DNA of 64,000 nucleotides from Pseudoalteromonas sp. Scap06 (lineage in GTDB: Bacteria; Pseudomonadota; Gammaproteobacteria; Enterobacterales; Alteromonadaceae), in NCBI RefSeq assembly GCF_013394165.1, contig NZ_CP041330.1:2410501-2474500 (forward strand), written 5' to 3'. Positions 46,606-55,452 of the stretch are shown piece after piece (the stretch's first letter is position 1; the number at the start of each line of letters is the position of its first letter). A model generated the notes under the pieces. The model was given only the letters and a program-made list of their open reading frames with translations, was not told the DNA's origin and made no database searches. Both the position numbers and the translations under genes were made by a program.

Positions 46606-46618
46606 AAGTTATTACTCC

Positions 46619-47770
46619 ATGATCCCTTACGGCAAACAAGCTATTTCTCAACAAGACATCGACGCAGTAGTTGATGTCTTAAAATCCGACTGGTTAACGC
46701 AAGGCCCTAAAGTCCCCGCTTTTGAGCAAGCCATTGCGAAATATTGTGGCAGCACCTATGCATGTGCAACAAACAGTGCCACATCGGCATTGCACATTGC
46801 ATGTTTAGCGTTAAATGTAGGGAAAGACGATATTGTATGGACCTCCCCTATTTCGTTCGTTGCTTCTGCAAATTGTGCACTTTACTGTGGTGCTCAAATA
46901 GATTTTGTGGATATTGATGTAGCAACAGGGAATATGTGCACTGATGAGTTAGAAAAAAAACTTATTATTGCTAAAGAAAATAATCGTTTACCAAAGGTAG
47001 TCATCCCAGTTCACCTGGCAGGTCAGTCATGTGATATGCAGGCTATATATCAACTTGCAGTTGAATATGGCTTTAAGGTTATTGAAGATGCTTCACATGC
47101 TATTGGTGCAAAATATTTAGGCAGCCCAGTGGGCAGTTGTGAGTTTTCAGATATTTGCGTATTTAGCTTTCATCCAGTCAAGATAATCACCTCAGCTGAA
47201 GGAGGCATGGCGGTAACAAACAATAAACAACTTGCTAAAAGAATGGAGCGTTTACGTAGCCATGGAATTACAGCCAACCCGAGTGAAATGACCGAACCAA
47301 GTCATGGCCCTTGGTACTATCAGCAAATTGAACTCGGCTTTAATTATAGAATGACTGAGTTGCAAGCGGCATTAGGCCTTAGCCAGCTTTCAAAGCTCGA
47401 TGAATTTGTTACAAAGCGCAACCAGCTGGCTAAAGTCTATTCTAGCAAATTAAAAGACTTGCCTATTAATCATTTAACTCAATCACAACAAAGCTACTCT
47501 AGTTACCATTTATATATTTTAACCTTGTCTGGTGACGCAGTTGTAAAACATGAGTCTCTTATCTGTAGTTTAAGAGAGCGAGGCATAACGAGTCATTTGC
47601 ATTATATTCCAATTCATATACAACCTTATTATAAAGAGCTTGGCTTTAAGGCAAATGACTTTCCAAATGCAATAAAATATTACAGTTGCGCTCTCACTAT
47701 ACCTTTGCATCCTGAATTAACTAATTCAGAACAAAATTTCATAATAGAAACACTAGCCGAACAACTATGA
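46619..47770 (+). CDS. pseC: UDP-4-amino-4,6-dideoxy-L-AltNAc aminotransferase PseC
   Basis: PLP-dependent aminotransferase of the DegT/DnrJ/EryC1 family, second step of the pathway. The 383-residue protein has the PLP lysine K188 in FSFHPVKIITSAEGG, an upstream VIEDASHAIGA, and LGFNYRMTELQAALGLSQL. It is 13 bases after pseB, and its stop overlaps the next start. Confidence 0.94.
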   Translation: MIPYGKQAISQQDIDAVVDVLKSDWLTQGPKVPAFEQAIAKYCGSTYACATNSATSALHIACLALNVGKDDIVWTSPISFVASANCALYCGAQIDFVDIDVATGNMCTDELEKKLIIAKENNRLPKVVIPVHLAGQSCDMQAIYQLAVEYGFKVIEDASHAIGAKYLGSPVGSCEFSDICVFSFHPVKIITSAEGGMAVTNNKQLAKRMERLRSHGITANPSEMTEPSHGPWYYQQIELGFNYRMTELQAALGLSQLSKLDEFVTKRNQLAKVYSSKLKDLPINHLTQSQQSYSSYHLYILTLSGDAVVKHESLICSLRERGITSHLHYIPIHIQPYYKELGFKANDFPNAIKYYSCALTIPLHPELTNSEQNFIIETLAEQL

Positions 47771-48627
47771 AAATCGCTTTAGGAACCGCCCAATTTGGTT
47801 TAGATTATGGCATTAGTAATACTGTCGGACAGGTTAAAACTGATGAGGTTAAACGAATACTCAGCCTCGCACTAGACGCTGGTATAACAGTTGTTGATAC
47901 GGCATCGGCTTATGGTAGTAGCGAGAGTAATATTGGTCAATCGGGTTTAAGCCAAGCTTTATCTATTGTTACTAAAGTATCAGGTGAAAATATTCACGCG
48001 CAGGTAGAAAAAAGCTTAAAAAATCTGAACTGTGAGTCAATTGATGCAGTGTTATTTCATAATTGTGAGTTGCTTTTAAGCAGTTCAGGGGAAGACTATT
48101 TTTCGCAGCTAGAGCAGTTAAAAGCCAAAGGCATAGTTAAGCGAATAGGTGTTTCTGTTTATAACCCTAAAGAGCTTGAATTACTTAGTGAAAGGTTTAA
48201 TTTAGATCTGGTTCAAGCTCCTGTAAATTGGTTAGATCAACGTTTTATACAACCTGAAATCATCGATAAGCTAATAGAAAAAAATATAAAGCTTCACGCT
48301 CGCTCGATATTTTTACAAGGGCTTTTATTAGAGCCAATGATTCAAAATAACGCTTATTTTTCACAGTTTAATAATGAGTTTTCTCAGTATAATTGTGTTA
48401 TTAATGAATTAGGCTGCAATCGGCTAACTTTCGCATTAGCAATTATTGCGCAAAAAGCCCCTCATATCGAAAATGCAATTATAGGGTGTTGCTCACAAGA
48501 ACAGTTAACACAATTAATAGACAGCTACTGCGTCGCAAAAAAGCTTACACTCCCCTCGGATGACGTTTTAGCCTCTTTAGCTTCAAGTAATTTAGCATTA
48601 ATCAATCCATCGCAATGGCTTGGTTAA
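47767..48627 (+). CDS. Aldo/keto reductase of the nonulosonate operon
   Basis: A 286-residue aldo/keto reductase with all four catalytic residues in place: Asp and Tyr in VVDTASAYGSSE, Lys in SIVTKVSG and His in LFHNCEL. The start overlaps pseC as ATGA. It is not part of the minimal Pse pathway, so it probably reduces a keto intermediate of a variant sugar or of a side chain. The substrate is unknown. Confidence 0.86.
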   Translation: MKIALGTAQFGLDYGISNTVGQVKTDEVKRILSLALDAGITVVDTASAYGSSESNIGQSGLSQALSIVTKVSGENIHAQVEKSLKNLNCESIDAVLFHNCELLLSSSGEDYFSQLEQLKAKGIVKRIGVSVYNPKELELLSERFNLDLVQAPVNWLDQRFIQPEIIDKLIEKNIKLHARSIFLQGLLLEPMIQNNAYFSQFNNEFSQYNCVINELGCNRLTFALAIIAQKAPHIENAIIGCCSQEQLTQLIDSYCVAKKLTLPSDDVLASLASSNLALINPSQWLG

Positions 48628-48648
48628 TTAAGCGCTAGGATTAAAAAT

Positions 48649-49413
48649 ATGATAAATGCTTTCATGCAAGCTAGGACAGGATCAACACGCTTACCTAATA
48701 AAGTTTTAAAGAATCTCCAAGGTTTACCTATGTTTATTCAACAAGCTAAGCGTGTACAACGAGCCAAGTTGGTAGACAACCTAGTTATTGTCACAAGTAC
48801 TGATGAAAGTGACGACATTATTGAACAGTTATGCAATGAGAATAATTTATTATGCTTTAGAGGAAGTTTAAGCAATGTTCTCAGCCGGTACTTTCATGCT
48901 GAACTCAATTACCCTTGTGATGCTATCGTTAGAATAACAGCTGACTGCCCAGTGATTGACCCTGAGCTCATGGACTATGTCATTAATAGTCATTTAAAAA
49001 ACAACAATGATTATACTTCAAACTGCTTAGTAGCCACATACCCTGATGGTCTCGATATTGAAGTTATTAGTAAGAAGGCCTTACACAACGCTTATAAATA
49101 TGCAGAAAAGCCTTCTGAGTTAGAACACGTAACACCTTATATAACAAGTCACCCTGATAAGTATAAGTTACAGAATATCCAAAGTGAGCAAGACCTGTCT
49201 GCCTATAGATGGACTGTTGACGAACCCAAAGACTTTGAGTTGATTTCATCAATATATGAAAATTTATATGTAAAAAAGCCTAATTTTAATTATCAAGATA
49301 TACTGGAATTGTTATCACATAAACCAGAGCTGAACTTATTAAACCCCCAAATTGCTCGAAATGAGGGAATGGTTAAATCATTAAAACAAGATAAAGAAGA
49401 AGGCTATGAATAA
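48649..49413 (+). CDS. SpsF-like cytidylyltransferase
   Basis: Nucleotidyltransferase of the CMP-nonulosonate synthetase/SpsF family, 254 aa. It has the N-terminal nucleotide loop NAFMQARTGSTRLPNKVL and IVRITADCPVIDPELMD. In this operon it would activate the nine-carbon sugar as the CMP derivative, the PseF role, but it is of the SpsF type and not the classical PseF type. It overlaps the next gene by 8 bases. Confidence 0.85.
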   Translation: MINAFMQARTGSTRLPNKVLKNLQGLPMFIQQAKRVQRAKLVDNLVIVTSTDESDDIIEQLCNENNLLCFRGSLSNVLSRYFHAELNYPCDAIVRITADCPVIDPELMDYVINSHLKNNNDYTSNCLVATYPDGLDIEVISKKALHNAYKYAEKPSELEHVTPYITSHPDKYKLQNIQSEQDLSAYRWTVDEPKDFELISSIYENLYVKKPNFNYQDILELLSHKPELNLLNPQIARNEGMVKSLKQDKEEGYE

Positions 49414-50692
49414 TTACACTAATTCAGCGGAGTGGCTACATAGAGCTGAAAAAACCATTCCTCTAGGTTCCCAAACTTTTAGTAAGAGTAGAATTGCGTT
49501 CCCACAGAATGCAGCACCTTTATTTATTGAACGAGGTTTAGGTTCTAAAGTGTGGGATGCAGATAATAATGAGTATATTGACTTTGTGAATGGCTTACTT
49601 TCTGTTTCTTTAGGCTACTGTGATGCTGATGTGAATCAAGCTGTTATAGACCAGCTTAGCTCAGGGATCACTTTCTCCCTTCCTCATAGATTAGAAATGG
49701 AAGTCGCCGAAGAACTCACAAAGCTAATACCTTGCGCTGAAATGGTGCGTTTTGGTAAAAATGGCAGTGATGCAACATCTGCTGCTATTCGACTAGCAAG
49801 AGCTTATACAAAAAGAGAGCATGTTGCTGTCTGTGGTTATCATGGTTGGCAAGATTGGTATATTGGCTCAACAACCAGAAATTTAGGTGTCCCTGAATGT
49901 GTTAGAGCGCTTACCCATGCGTTTACATACAATGATCTTAGCTCATTAGAAAGGCTCTTTACTGAATACCCTGAACAGCTTGCAGCTGTAATTATGGAGC
50001 CAATGAATGTCTCCTTTCCAGAAACGGGATTTCTTCAAGGAGTACAAGCACTTTGTAAAAAACATGGCTCTGTACTAATTTTTGACGAAACAATTACCGG
50101 TTTTCGGTTCGATCTACATGGTGCTCAAGGCTTATTTAATATTACACCCGACCTAGCAACCTTTGGCAAAGGCATGGCAAACGGATTCCCTATCTCAGCT
50201 GTCGTAGGTAAACAAAAAATAATGTCATTGATGGAAGATATTTTCTTCTCCGGTACCTTTGCGGGCGAAACCATGTCTTTAATTGCTACAAAAACAACAT
50301 TAAAAAAAATGCAGCAAGAAAGAGTACTGACACATATTCACACTTTAGGTGAAAAATTAATTTGTGAGCTTAATAAATTAATAGAAAAACACAAAGTAAA
50401 AGATTGGCTGAGCACTGCAGGTCATCCGTCATGGTCTTTTATTATTATTAAAGACACTCAAAAATACTCCTCATTAGAGCTAAAATCTTTATTTATTCAA
50501 GAGATGTGCTCTAGAGGTATTTTAATTGGTGGTAGTCATAACCTTAGCTATGCCCATACACATGATGATATAGAAAAATTACTTAATGCATACGATGAAG
50601 TTATTTTTATTTTAAAAAATACAATAGAAACACAAAATTTATATGATGTTTTTAAAGGACATCTTTTAGAGCCAGTTTTTAAAGTTAGATAA
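49406..50692 (+). CDS. Class III aminotransferase (glutamate-1-semialdehyde aminomutase-like)
   Basis: PLP enzyme of 428 aa in the GSA-aminomutase branch: GLGSKVWDADNNEYIDFVNG, VRFGKNGSDATSAAIRLARAYT, FDETITGFR, and PLP-lysine K255 in ATFGKGMANGFP. It is not HemL, which has a different context. In nonulosonate operons such enzymes occur beside SpsF-like proteins, presumably acting on a sugar or side-chain carbonyl. The substrate is unknown. Confidence 0.85.
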   Translation: MNNYTNSAEWLHRAEKTIPLGSQTFSKSRIAFPQNAAPLFIERGLGSKVWDADNNEYIDFVNGLLSVSLGYCDADVNQAVIDQLSSGITFSLPHRLEMEVAEELTKLIPCAEMVRFGKNGSDATSAAIRLARAYTKREHVAVCGYHGWQDWYIGSTTRNLGVPECVRALTHAFTYNDLSSLERLFTEYPEQLAAVIMEPMNVSFPETGFLQGVQALCKKHGSVLIFDETITGFRFDLHGAQGLFNITPDLATFGKGMANGFPISAVVGKQKIMSLMEDIFFSGTFAGETMSLIATKTTLKKMQQERVLTHIHTLGEKLICELNKLIEKHKVKDWLSTAGHPSWSFIIIKDTQKYSSLELKSLFIQEMCSRGILIGGSHNLSYAHTHDDIEKLLNAYDEVIFILKNTIETQNLYDVFKGHLLEPVFKVR

Positions 50693-50749
50693 ATGACAAC
50701 TAATGTAAGACAACTCTTCTCTTAGTTAAATTTATCGAGGATAGTAAGT

Positions 50750-51421
50750 ATGAAAGTAGCAGTAATTGTCGCCCATCCTGATGATGAGACACTCGGCTGT
50801 GGTGCCACAATCGCGAACCATATTGAAAAGTGTGATGAAGTATATATTTTAACACTTTCTAATGGGGTTAGTTCGCGCCTAGAATATACTGAAGCAGAGA
50901 TTCAAACCCGGCAAGCAGCCTTTTTAAATGCCGCCCAACATTTAGGCGTTTCACCTAATAATCTAACATCATTAGATTTTCCTGATAATGAATTCGATAC
51001 CATACCACTTTTAAAAATAGCGCAAGCCATCGAACTATTTTTATCTAAAAATATAATTGCACGCGTGTATACCCATTATCATAGCGATTTAAATGTTGAT
51101 CATCGAAAAACTTATGAAGCTGTTTTAACAGCTTGCAGGCCGCAACCCATGCAATCAGTAAAGCAAATATTTTGCTTCGAAACACTATCAAGCACTGAAT
51201 GGGCAAGTCATCGTTACGAGGCATTCAAACCGAACTATTTTGTCAATATCGAGCATGTATTTAGTAAAAAAATAAAAGCTCTTACAGCTTATAAAGATGA
51301 AATGAGAGAAGCACCACACACTCGAAGTCTTGAGAATATTCAAGCACTCGCTAAATTTAGAGGCATGTGTATAGGCACTCCACTTGCTGAAGCATTTTAT
51401 ATTGAACGCTTTATAGATTAG
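50750..51421 (+). CDS. PIG-L family deacetylase
   Basis: A 223-residue zinc-dependent N-deacetylase of the LmbE/PIG-L family with AHPDDE at residues 8-13 and the second metal motif HYHSDLNVDHRKTYEAV. It probably removes an N-acetyl group from an amino-sugar intermediate, exposing an amine for another acyl group. That would fit with the formyltransferase and extra acetyltransferase of the operon (inference). A 57-base gap precedes it. Confidence 0.88.
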   Translation: MKVAVIVAHPDDETLGCGATIANHIEKCDEVYILTLSNGVSSRLEYTEAEIQTRQAAFLNAAQHLGVSPNNLTSLDFPDNEFDTIPLLKIAQAIELFLSKNIIARVYTHYHSDLNVDHRKTYEAVLTACRPQPMQSVKQIFCFETLSSTEWASHRYEAFKPNYFVNIEHVFSKKIKALTAYKDEMREAPHTRSLENIQALAKFRGMCIGTPLAEAFYIERFID

Positions 51422-51480
51422 GCCTATTACGCTCGTTATAAAGTTGCGGTTTTAATACCTAATTTAGGATAGAAAATAAA

Positions 51481-51957
51481 ATGATAACATTAAGGGAAGC
51501 CGAGCAAAGTGATTGTACTACTTTATACCAGTGGGCTAATGATCCTGTTATTCGCAGCTGCGCATTAAAAGACGCCCCAATTACCTTACAAAATCACTTA
51601 AATTGGTTTAATAAGCAACTAGCGTCTCTTAATAGTAAAATTTATATTGCATCTATTGACGACAAACCAATCGGACAAGTCAGATTTAATCAAACAGATC
51701 TTAATACATATGAAATAGACACGCATTTATCTCCTTGCAGTAGAGGCTATGGTTACGGTCGAAAAATGTTAAAACAAGCGCTAAAACTAATAGAAAAAAA
51801 TAAAAATAGTACATTTATTGCGATTATTTTAATTGAAAATATAGCATCTATTAAATTATTCGAAGCCTGTAACTTTAAACGTGAAAAAGAAACAACAATA
51901 GAAAATAAAAAATGTTTCATTTACATCCGTAAAGAGGCTCTAGATGGTGAGCATTAA
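51481..51957 (+). CDS. pseH: GNAT N-acetyltransferase, PseH-like
   Basis: A 158-residue GNAT enzyme with an acetyl-CoA loop region (LSPCSRGYGYGRKMLKQALKLI) and the RimJ/RimL-type start LREAEQSDCTTLYQWANDPVIR. Between PseC and PseG in the pathway, PseH N-acetylates the 4-amino sugar nucleotide. The position directly before pseG (14-base overlap) supports this role. A second GNAT gene at 54861-55406 could alternatively hold it. Confidence 0.75.
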   Translation: MITLREAEQSDCTTLYQWANDPVIRSCALKDAPITLQNHLNWFNKQLASLNSKIYIASIDDKPIGQVRFNQTDLNTYEIDTHLSPCSRGYGYGRKMLKQALKLIEKNKNSTFIAIILIENIASIKLFEACNFKREKETTIENKKCFIYIRKEALDGEH

Positions 51958-53059
51958 TATAAATAAAAGTAATACCGAAACTCCGACTCGATTACTCAAC
52001 ATCGCTTTTAGAGTTGATGCTTCTTTAAATATTGGTTCAGGCCATGTGATGCGCTGCCTCACACTAGCGACAGCAATTAGAAAGGCTGCCAATGTTAATA
52101 TCACTTTTTTCTGTCGCGATGCCGCCGGTAATAGTAATGAAAATATAATCCAATCTGGGTTTGAGCTTGTTAGAATGGCTCCTCCAAAAAATACCATCGA
52201 CTTAAAAAACTACAGCTCATGGCTGGGTACTAGCATAGATGATGACTGTGAAGAGTTTCTAAAATTAACAGCGGGGAAAAATTACGATTTAATCGTAATA
52301 GATCATTATGCTATTGATAACCATTGGCATAATAAAGTAAAAAGCATAACCAAAAAAATTATGGTTATTGACGATCTAGCGAACCGAATACACAATTGTG
52401 ACTTGTTATTAGATCAAACCTACCAATGCCCAACAGTTAAATACTCGCATCTGATAAATAACCATACAAAACTCCTACTTGGCTCAAGCTTTGCTTTATT
52501 AAGGCCTGAGTTTTTAGATTTTCAAAAAGCATCAATTGTAAAAAAAGAGCGCACCTTACTCATAATGTTTGGAGGAACAGATCCTGACAATTTGACTCTT
52601 CAAGTATTAGCGCGAGTAATCAAATTAAAATACTTTGAAAGAATTAATGTAATCCTAAATAAAACAGCAAAAAACGTGAAATCAGTGTTTAACTTTGCAC
52701 AATGTCATAAAAAAGTCTTTTTACATATATCGCCGAGTAATATTGCGGAAATTATGTCAACGGCAACAATAGCGATTGGTGCAGCTGGAACAACATCATG
52801 GGAAAGATGCGCTTTAGGCCTTCCTGCTGTTGTTATTGTACAAGCAGACAATCAGCGAGAGATCGCTAACGCGCTTCAATTAGCTGAAGTGATCCGCTTT
52901 ATTTCAATTGCAGAGATTGAAGACAAGTTAATTAAAGAAATTGAATTTTGGCAAAATAGGTTAAAATTAAGTAATGATGTTCATAAAAATTGTATTAATA
53001 TTTGTGATGGCAAAGGCACTGTAAGAGTCACCAACGAAGTGCTAAAAGTCATAGAGTAG
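51944..53059 (+). CDS. pseG: UDP-2,4-diacetamido-trideoxy-altropyranose hydrolase PseG
   Basis: GT-B-fold UDP-sugar hydrolase of 371 aa that releases the hexose for condensation with phosphoenolpyruvate. The N-terminal loop FRVDASLNIGSGHVMRCLTLA carries the catalytic-type His. Other motifs are VIDHYAID, VIDDLANR and MFGGTDPDN, with AIGAAGTTSWERCALGLPAVV in the C-terminal domain, all PseG-like. It overlaps the acetyltransferase gene upstream. Confidence 0.93.
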   Translation: MVSININKSNTETPTRLLNIAFRVDASLNIGSGHVMRCLTLATAIRKAANVNITFFCRDAAGNSNENIIQSGFELVRMAPPKNTIDLKNYSSWLGTSIDDDCEEFLKLTAGKNYDLIVIDHYAIDNHWHNKVKSITKKIMVIDDLANRIHNCDLLLDQTYQCPTVKYSHLINNHTKLLLGSSFALLRPEFLDFQKASIVKKERTLLIMFGGTDPDNLTLQVLARVIKLKYFERINVILNKTAKNVKSVFNFAQCHKKVFLHISPSNIAEIMSTATIAIGAAGTTSWERCALGLPAVVIVQADNQREIANALQLAEVIRFISIAEIEDKLIKEIEFWQNRLKLSNDVHKNCINICDGKGTVRVTNEVLKVIE

Positions 53060-53132
53060 CAATTTACCTGAAGCTGAATAACTATTAATTTGACTATGAG
53101 ATAGCGTCTCTAAAACCGATAAGCGATTGAAT

Positions 53133-53810
53133 ATGAACAATTACATTGTAGCTACAATTAAAGACTGGAATATTGCCCAATATAAAAAACGCACGCCAGC
53201 TTATAATGGAAATTGGCATTTAATTACTGACAAAAAAGAGCTCACTTATAATCACTTAAAACATCTAAACCCTAAATATATATTTTTTCCTCATTGGAGC
53301 TGGATTGTTCCCGAAGAAATAATTAACAACTTTAATTGCGTTTGCTTTCATATGACTGATTTGCCTTATGGACGGGGCGGAAGCCCAATGCAGAATTTAA
53401 TTTCTCTTGGCCATACCACCACAAAGTTAAGTGCCCTAAAAATGGAAGAAAGTATAGATACAGGCCCTATTTATCTAAAAAGGGCTCTATCTTTGGAGGG
53501 CACAGCGCAACAAATATTTTTACGCTGTTCAGCTTTAACTTTTGATATGATTGAGTTTATTGTTAACGATAATCCTGAAGTAACACCTCAAGAAGGCCCT
53601 GTAACAGCATTTTCAAGACGCAATCCAAGCCAAAGTGTTATTGATACGAACTTAGAGCTGGATGATATCTTTGATCATATTCGCATGTTAGATGCCGATA
53701 GTTATCCAAAAGCATACATAAAACATGGAAAGTATAAGCTTGAGTTTACAAATGCCAAAAAAAGCAACGACGCTTTAACTGCCAATATAAAATTAACTTT
53801 ACTTGAGTAA
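53133..53810 (+). CDS. Sugar N-formyltransferase-like protein
   Basis: A 225-residue protein of the methionyl-tRNA formyltransferase fold. The signature VCFHMTDLPYGRGGSP has H73, and MEESIDTGPIY has D109, the positions of the catalytic His and Asp. The catalytic Asn of the classical NxH pair appears to be Cys (C71). It lacks the C-terminal tRNA-binding domain, so the substrate is probably an amino sugar with formyl-tetrahydrofolate as donor. The frame opens at a TTG at 53127; the ATG at 53133 is taken as start. It is 2 bases before pseI. Confidence 0.78.
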   Translation: MNNYIVATIKDWNIAQYKKRTPAYNGNWHLITDKKELTYNHLKHLNPKYIFFPHWSWIVPEEIINNFNCVCFHMTDLPYGRGGSPMQNLISLGHTTTKLSALKMEESIDTGPIYLKRALSLEGTAQQIFLRCSALTFDMIEFIVNDNPEVTPQEGPVTAFSRRNPSQSVIDTNLELDDIFDHIRMLDADSYPKAYIKHGKYKLEFTNAKKSNDALTANIKLTLLE

Positions 53811-53812
53811 TC

Positions 53813-54877
53813 ATGAAAAATAAATTTGTAGAAATAGATGGTCGAAGAATAGGTTTAGACTATGAACCTTACATTGTTGCTGAGCTTTCAGCTAACCATA
53901 ACGGCGATCTTAAAGAAGCCCTAAAAACAATTGAAGAAGCCGCTAAATGTGGAGCCGATGCAATAAAAATTCAATCATATACGCCCGATACAATGACTAT
54001 CGACTGTAATAAGGACGAGTTTCAGATTAAAGGCGGATTATGGGATGGTTATAATTTATATAAATTATATGAGTGGGCCCATACTCCTTTTGAGTGGCAC
54101 AATGCACTGTTTGAAAAGGCCAAAGAAGTCGGTATCACTTTATTTTCAACACCGTTTGATGAAACAGCCGTTGAGCTGCTAGAAGCATTAAACACCCCAG
54201 CTTATAAAGTGGCCTCTTTCGAATTAACCGATCTACCTCTCATCAAGCGAGTTGCTGAAACAGGTAAACCTATCATTATGTCTACTGGTATGGCTAATAT
54301 CTCAGAGATAGAGGAAGCGATTAGCACAGCAAGAGATAATGGTTGTGATGAACTAATTGTATTGCATTGCATAAGTGCTTACCCTGCGCCATTCGAGCAA
54401 GCTAATTTAGCTACAATCTCGGATATTGCAACACGCTTTAACGTTATTACAGGCTTATCTGATCATACCTTAGGCACAACGGCAGCAATTGCATCAGTGG
54501 CTTTAGGAGCATGCTTTATTGAAAAGCATTTTATTTTAGATAGATCTAAAAAAGGGCCTGATTCAGAATTTTCAATTGAGCCTGAGCAGCTTAAATCAAT
54601 TGTTAGTCAAAGCAAAGAAGTGTACAAATCGATAGGTAATCCAGGGTATGAAGTAAAATCAGCCGAAAGCGAAAACCTAAAATTTAGACGCTCTATTTAT
54701 TTTATTGAAGACGTACCAGCAGGTACAGTTATAACAAAAAAACACATAAAAAGAATACGTCCAGGCTACGGTCTCCCCTGTAAGTATTACGATACGCTGA
54801 TTGGTAAGAAAACTTCTGTAAATATAACAAGAGGAACAGCTGCTAAATGGGAGCTAATTGATGAAAAATCTAGTTAA
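53813..54877 (+). CDS. pseI: Pseudaminic acid synthase PseI
   Basis: Condenses the six-carbon amino sugar with phosphoenolpyruvate to give the nine-carbon nonulosonate. The 354-residue NeuB-family protein has YIVAELSANHNGD at the N-terminus, STPFDETAVELLEAL, KVASFELTDLPLI, SDHTLGTTAAIASVALGACFIEKHF and a C-terminal SAF (antifreeze-like) domain (RRSIYFIEDVPAGTVITKKHIKRIRPG). The motifs match PseI better than NeuB or LegI. Confidence 0.94.
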   Translation: MKNKFVEIDGRRIGLDYEPYIVAELSANHNGDLKEALKTIEEAAKCGADAIKIQSYTPDTMTIDCNKDEFQIKGGLWDGYNLYKLYEWAHTPFEWHNALFEKAKEVGITLFSTPFDETAVELLEALNTPAYKVASFELTDLPLIKRVAETGKPIIMSTGMANISEIEEAISTARDNGCDELIVLHCISAYPAPFEQANLATISDIATRFNVITGLSDHTLGTTAAIASVALGACFIEKHFILDRSKKGPDSEFSIEPEQLKSIVSQSKEVYKSIGNPGYEVKSAESENLKFRRSIYFIEDVPAGTVITKKHIKRIRPGYGLPCKYYDTLIGKKTSVNITRGTAAKWELIDEKSS

Positions 54878-55406
54878 AGTAACAAGTAATGAGGTGAAAG
54901 ATATTTTTTTGCAAAGTATATCTTTAGACGATGTAAATGAAAATTATGTTGCTTGGCTTAATGATCCTCTAGTAAATCAGTACTTAGAAACTCGTTTTAG
55001 TAAACAGGATCTTAACTCAGTTAAGGATTATATTTCAGCTAATTTAAATAACCCGCTTGAACAATTATTTACGATTAGAACCAACAATAATAAACACATT
55101 GGGAATATTAAAGTTGGAAATATAAATAGGATTCATAATATTGCTCAAGTGAGTCTGTTTATTGGCGAAAAAGAAAGTTGGGGGAAAGGCTATGCAAATC
55201 AAGCTATCAAGCTAATTAACCAATATGCTTTCGAAACGTTATTGATTAGAAAACTAGTCGCCTGGGTTTACACCGACAATATTGGAAGTTTTAAAGCCTT
55301 TAAAAAGGCTGGCTATAGCAAAGAGTGTGTACTTAAAAATCATTATATATTGAATGGAAAACCAAGTGATCTAATCCAACTCTCTTTGTTTAATATTAAA
55401 CCCTAA
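54861..55406 (+). CDS. GNAT N-acetyltransferase closing the nonulosonate operon
   Basis: A 181-residue RimJ-type acetyltransferase (YVAWLNDPLVNQYLETRF near the start; ESWGKGYANQAIKLINQYAFETLLIRKLVAWVYTDNIGSFKAFKKAGY). It probably acylates the finished nonulosonate or an intermediate. The frame opens at a TTG at 54858. The ATG at 54861 is preferred, with GGGAG seven bases upstream. It overlaps the end of pseI. It is either PseH or a second, decorating acetyltransferase. Confidence 0.83.
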   Translation: MKNLVKVTSNEVKDIFLQSISLDDVNENYVAWLNDPLVNQYLETRFSKQDLNSVKDYISANLNNPLEQLFTIRTNNNKHIGNIKVGNINRIHNIAQVSLFIGEKESWGKGYANQAIKLINQYAFETLLIRKLVAWVYTDNIGSFKAFKKAGYSKECVLKNHYILNGKPSDLIQLSLFNIKP

Positions 55407-55425
55407 TATAAGTAAGTTATTTACC

Positions 55426-55452
55426 AAAAAAGGCCAAAGCTAAGCTTTGGCC
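55426..55452 (-). terminator. Terminator of flaG-fliD-maf
   Basis: Strong hairpin GGCCAAAGC-TTA-GCTTTGGCC followed on the minus strand by TTTTTTGG. The stop codon of maf (55442-55440) lies in the loop. On the plus strand the following bases (GGTTTATTATAG) form no T-run, so it ends the minus-strand operon chiefly. Confidence 0.9.

Noticed and set aside
50693..50749. Possible operon break before the PIG-L gene
   Set aside because: The 57-base gap has no hairpin with T-run and no clear promoter, so the operon is taken as continuous.
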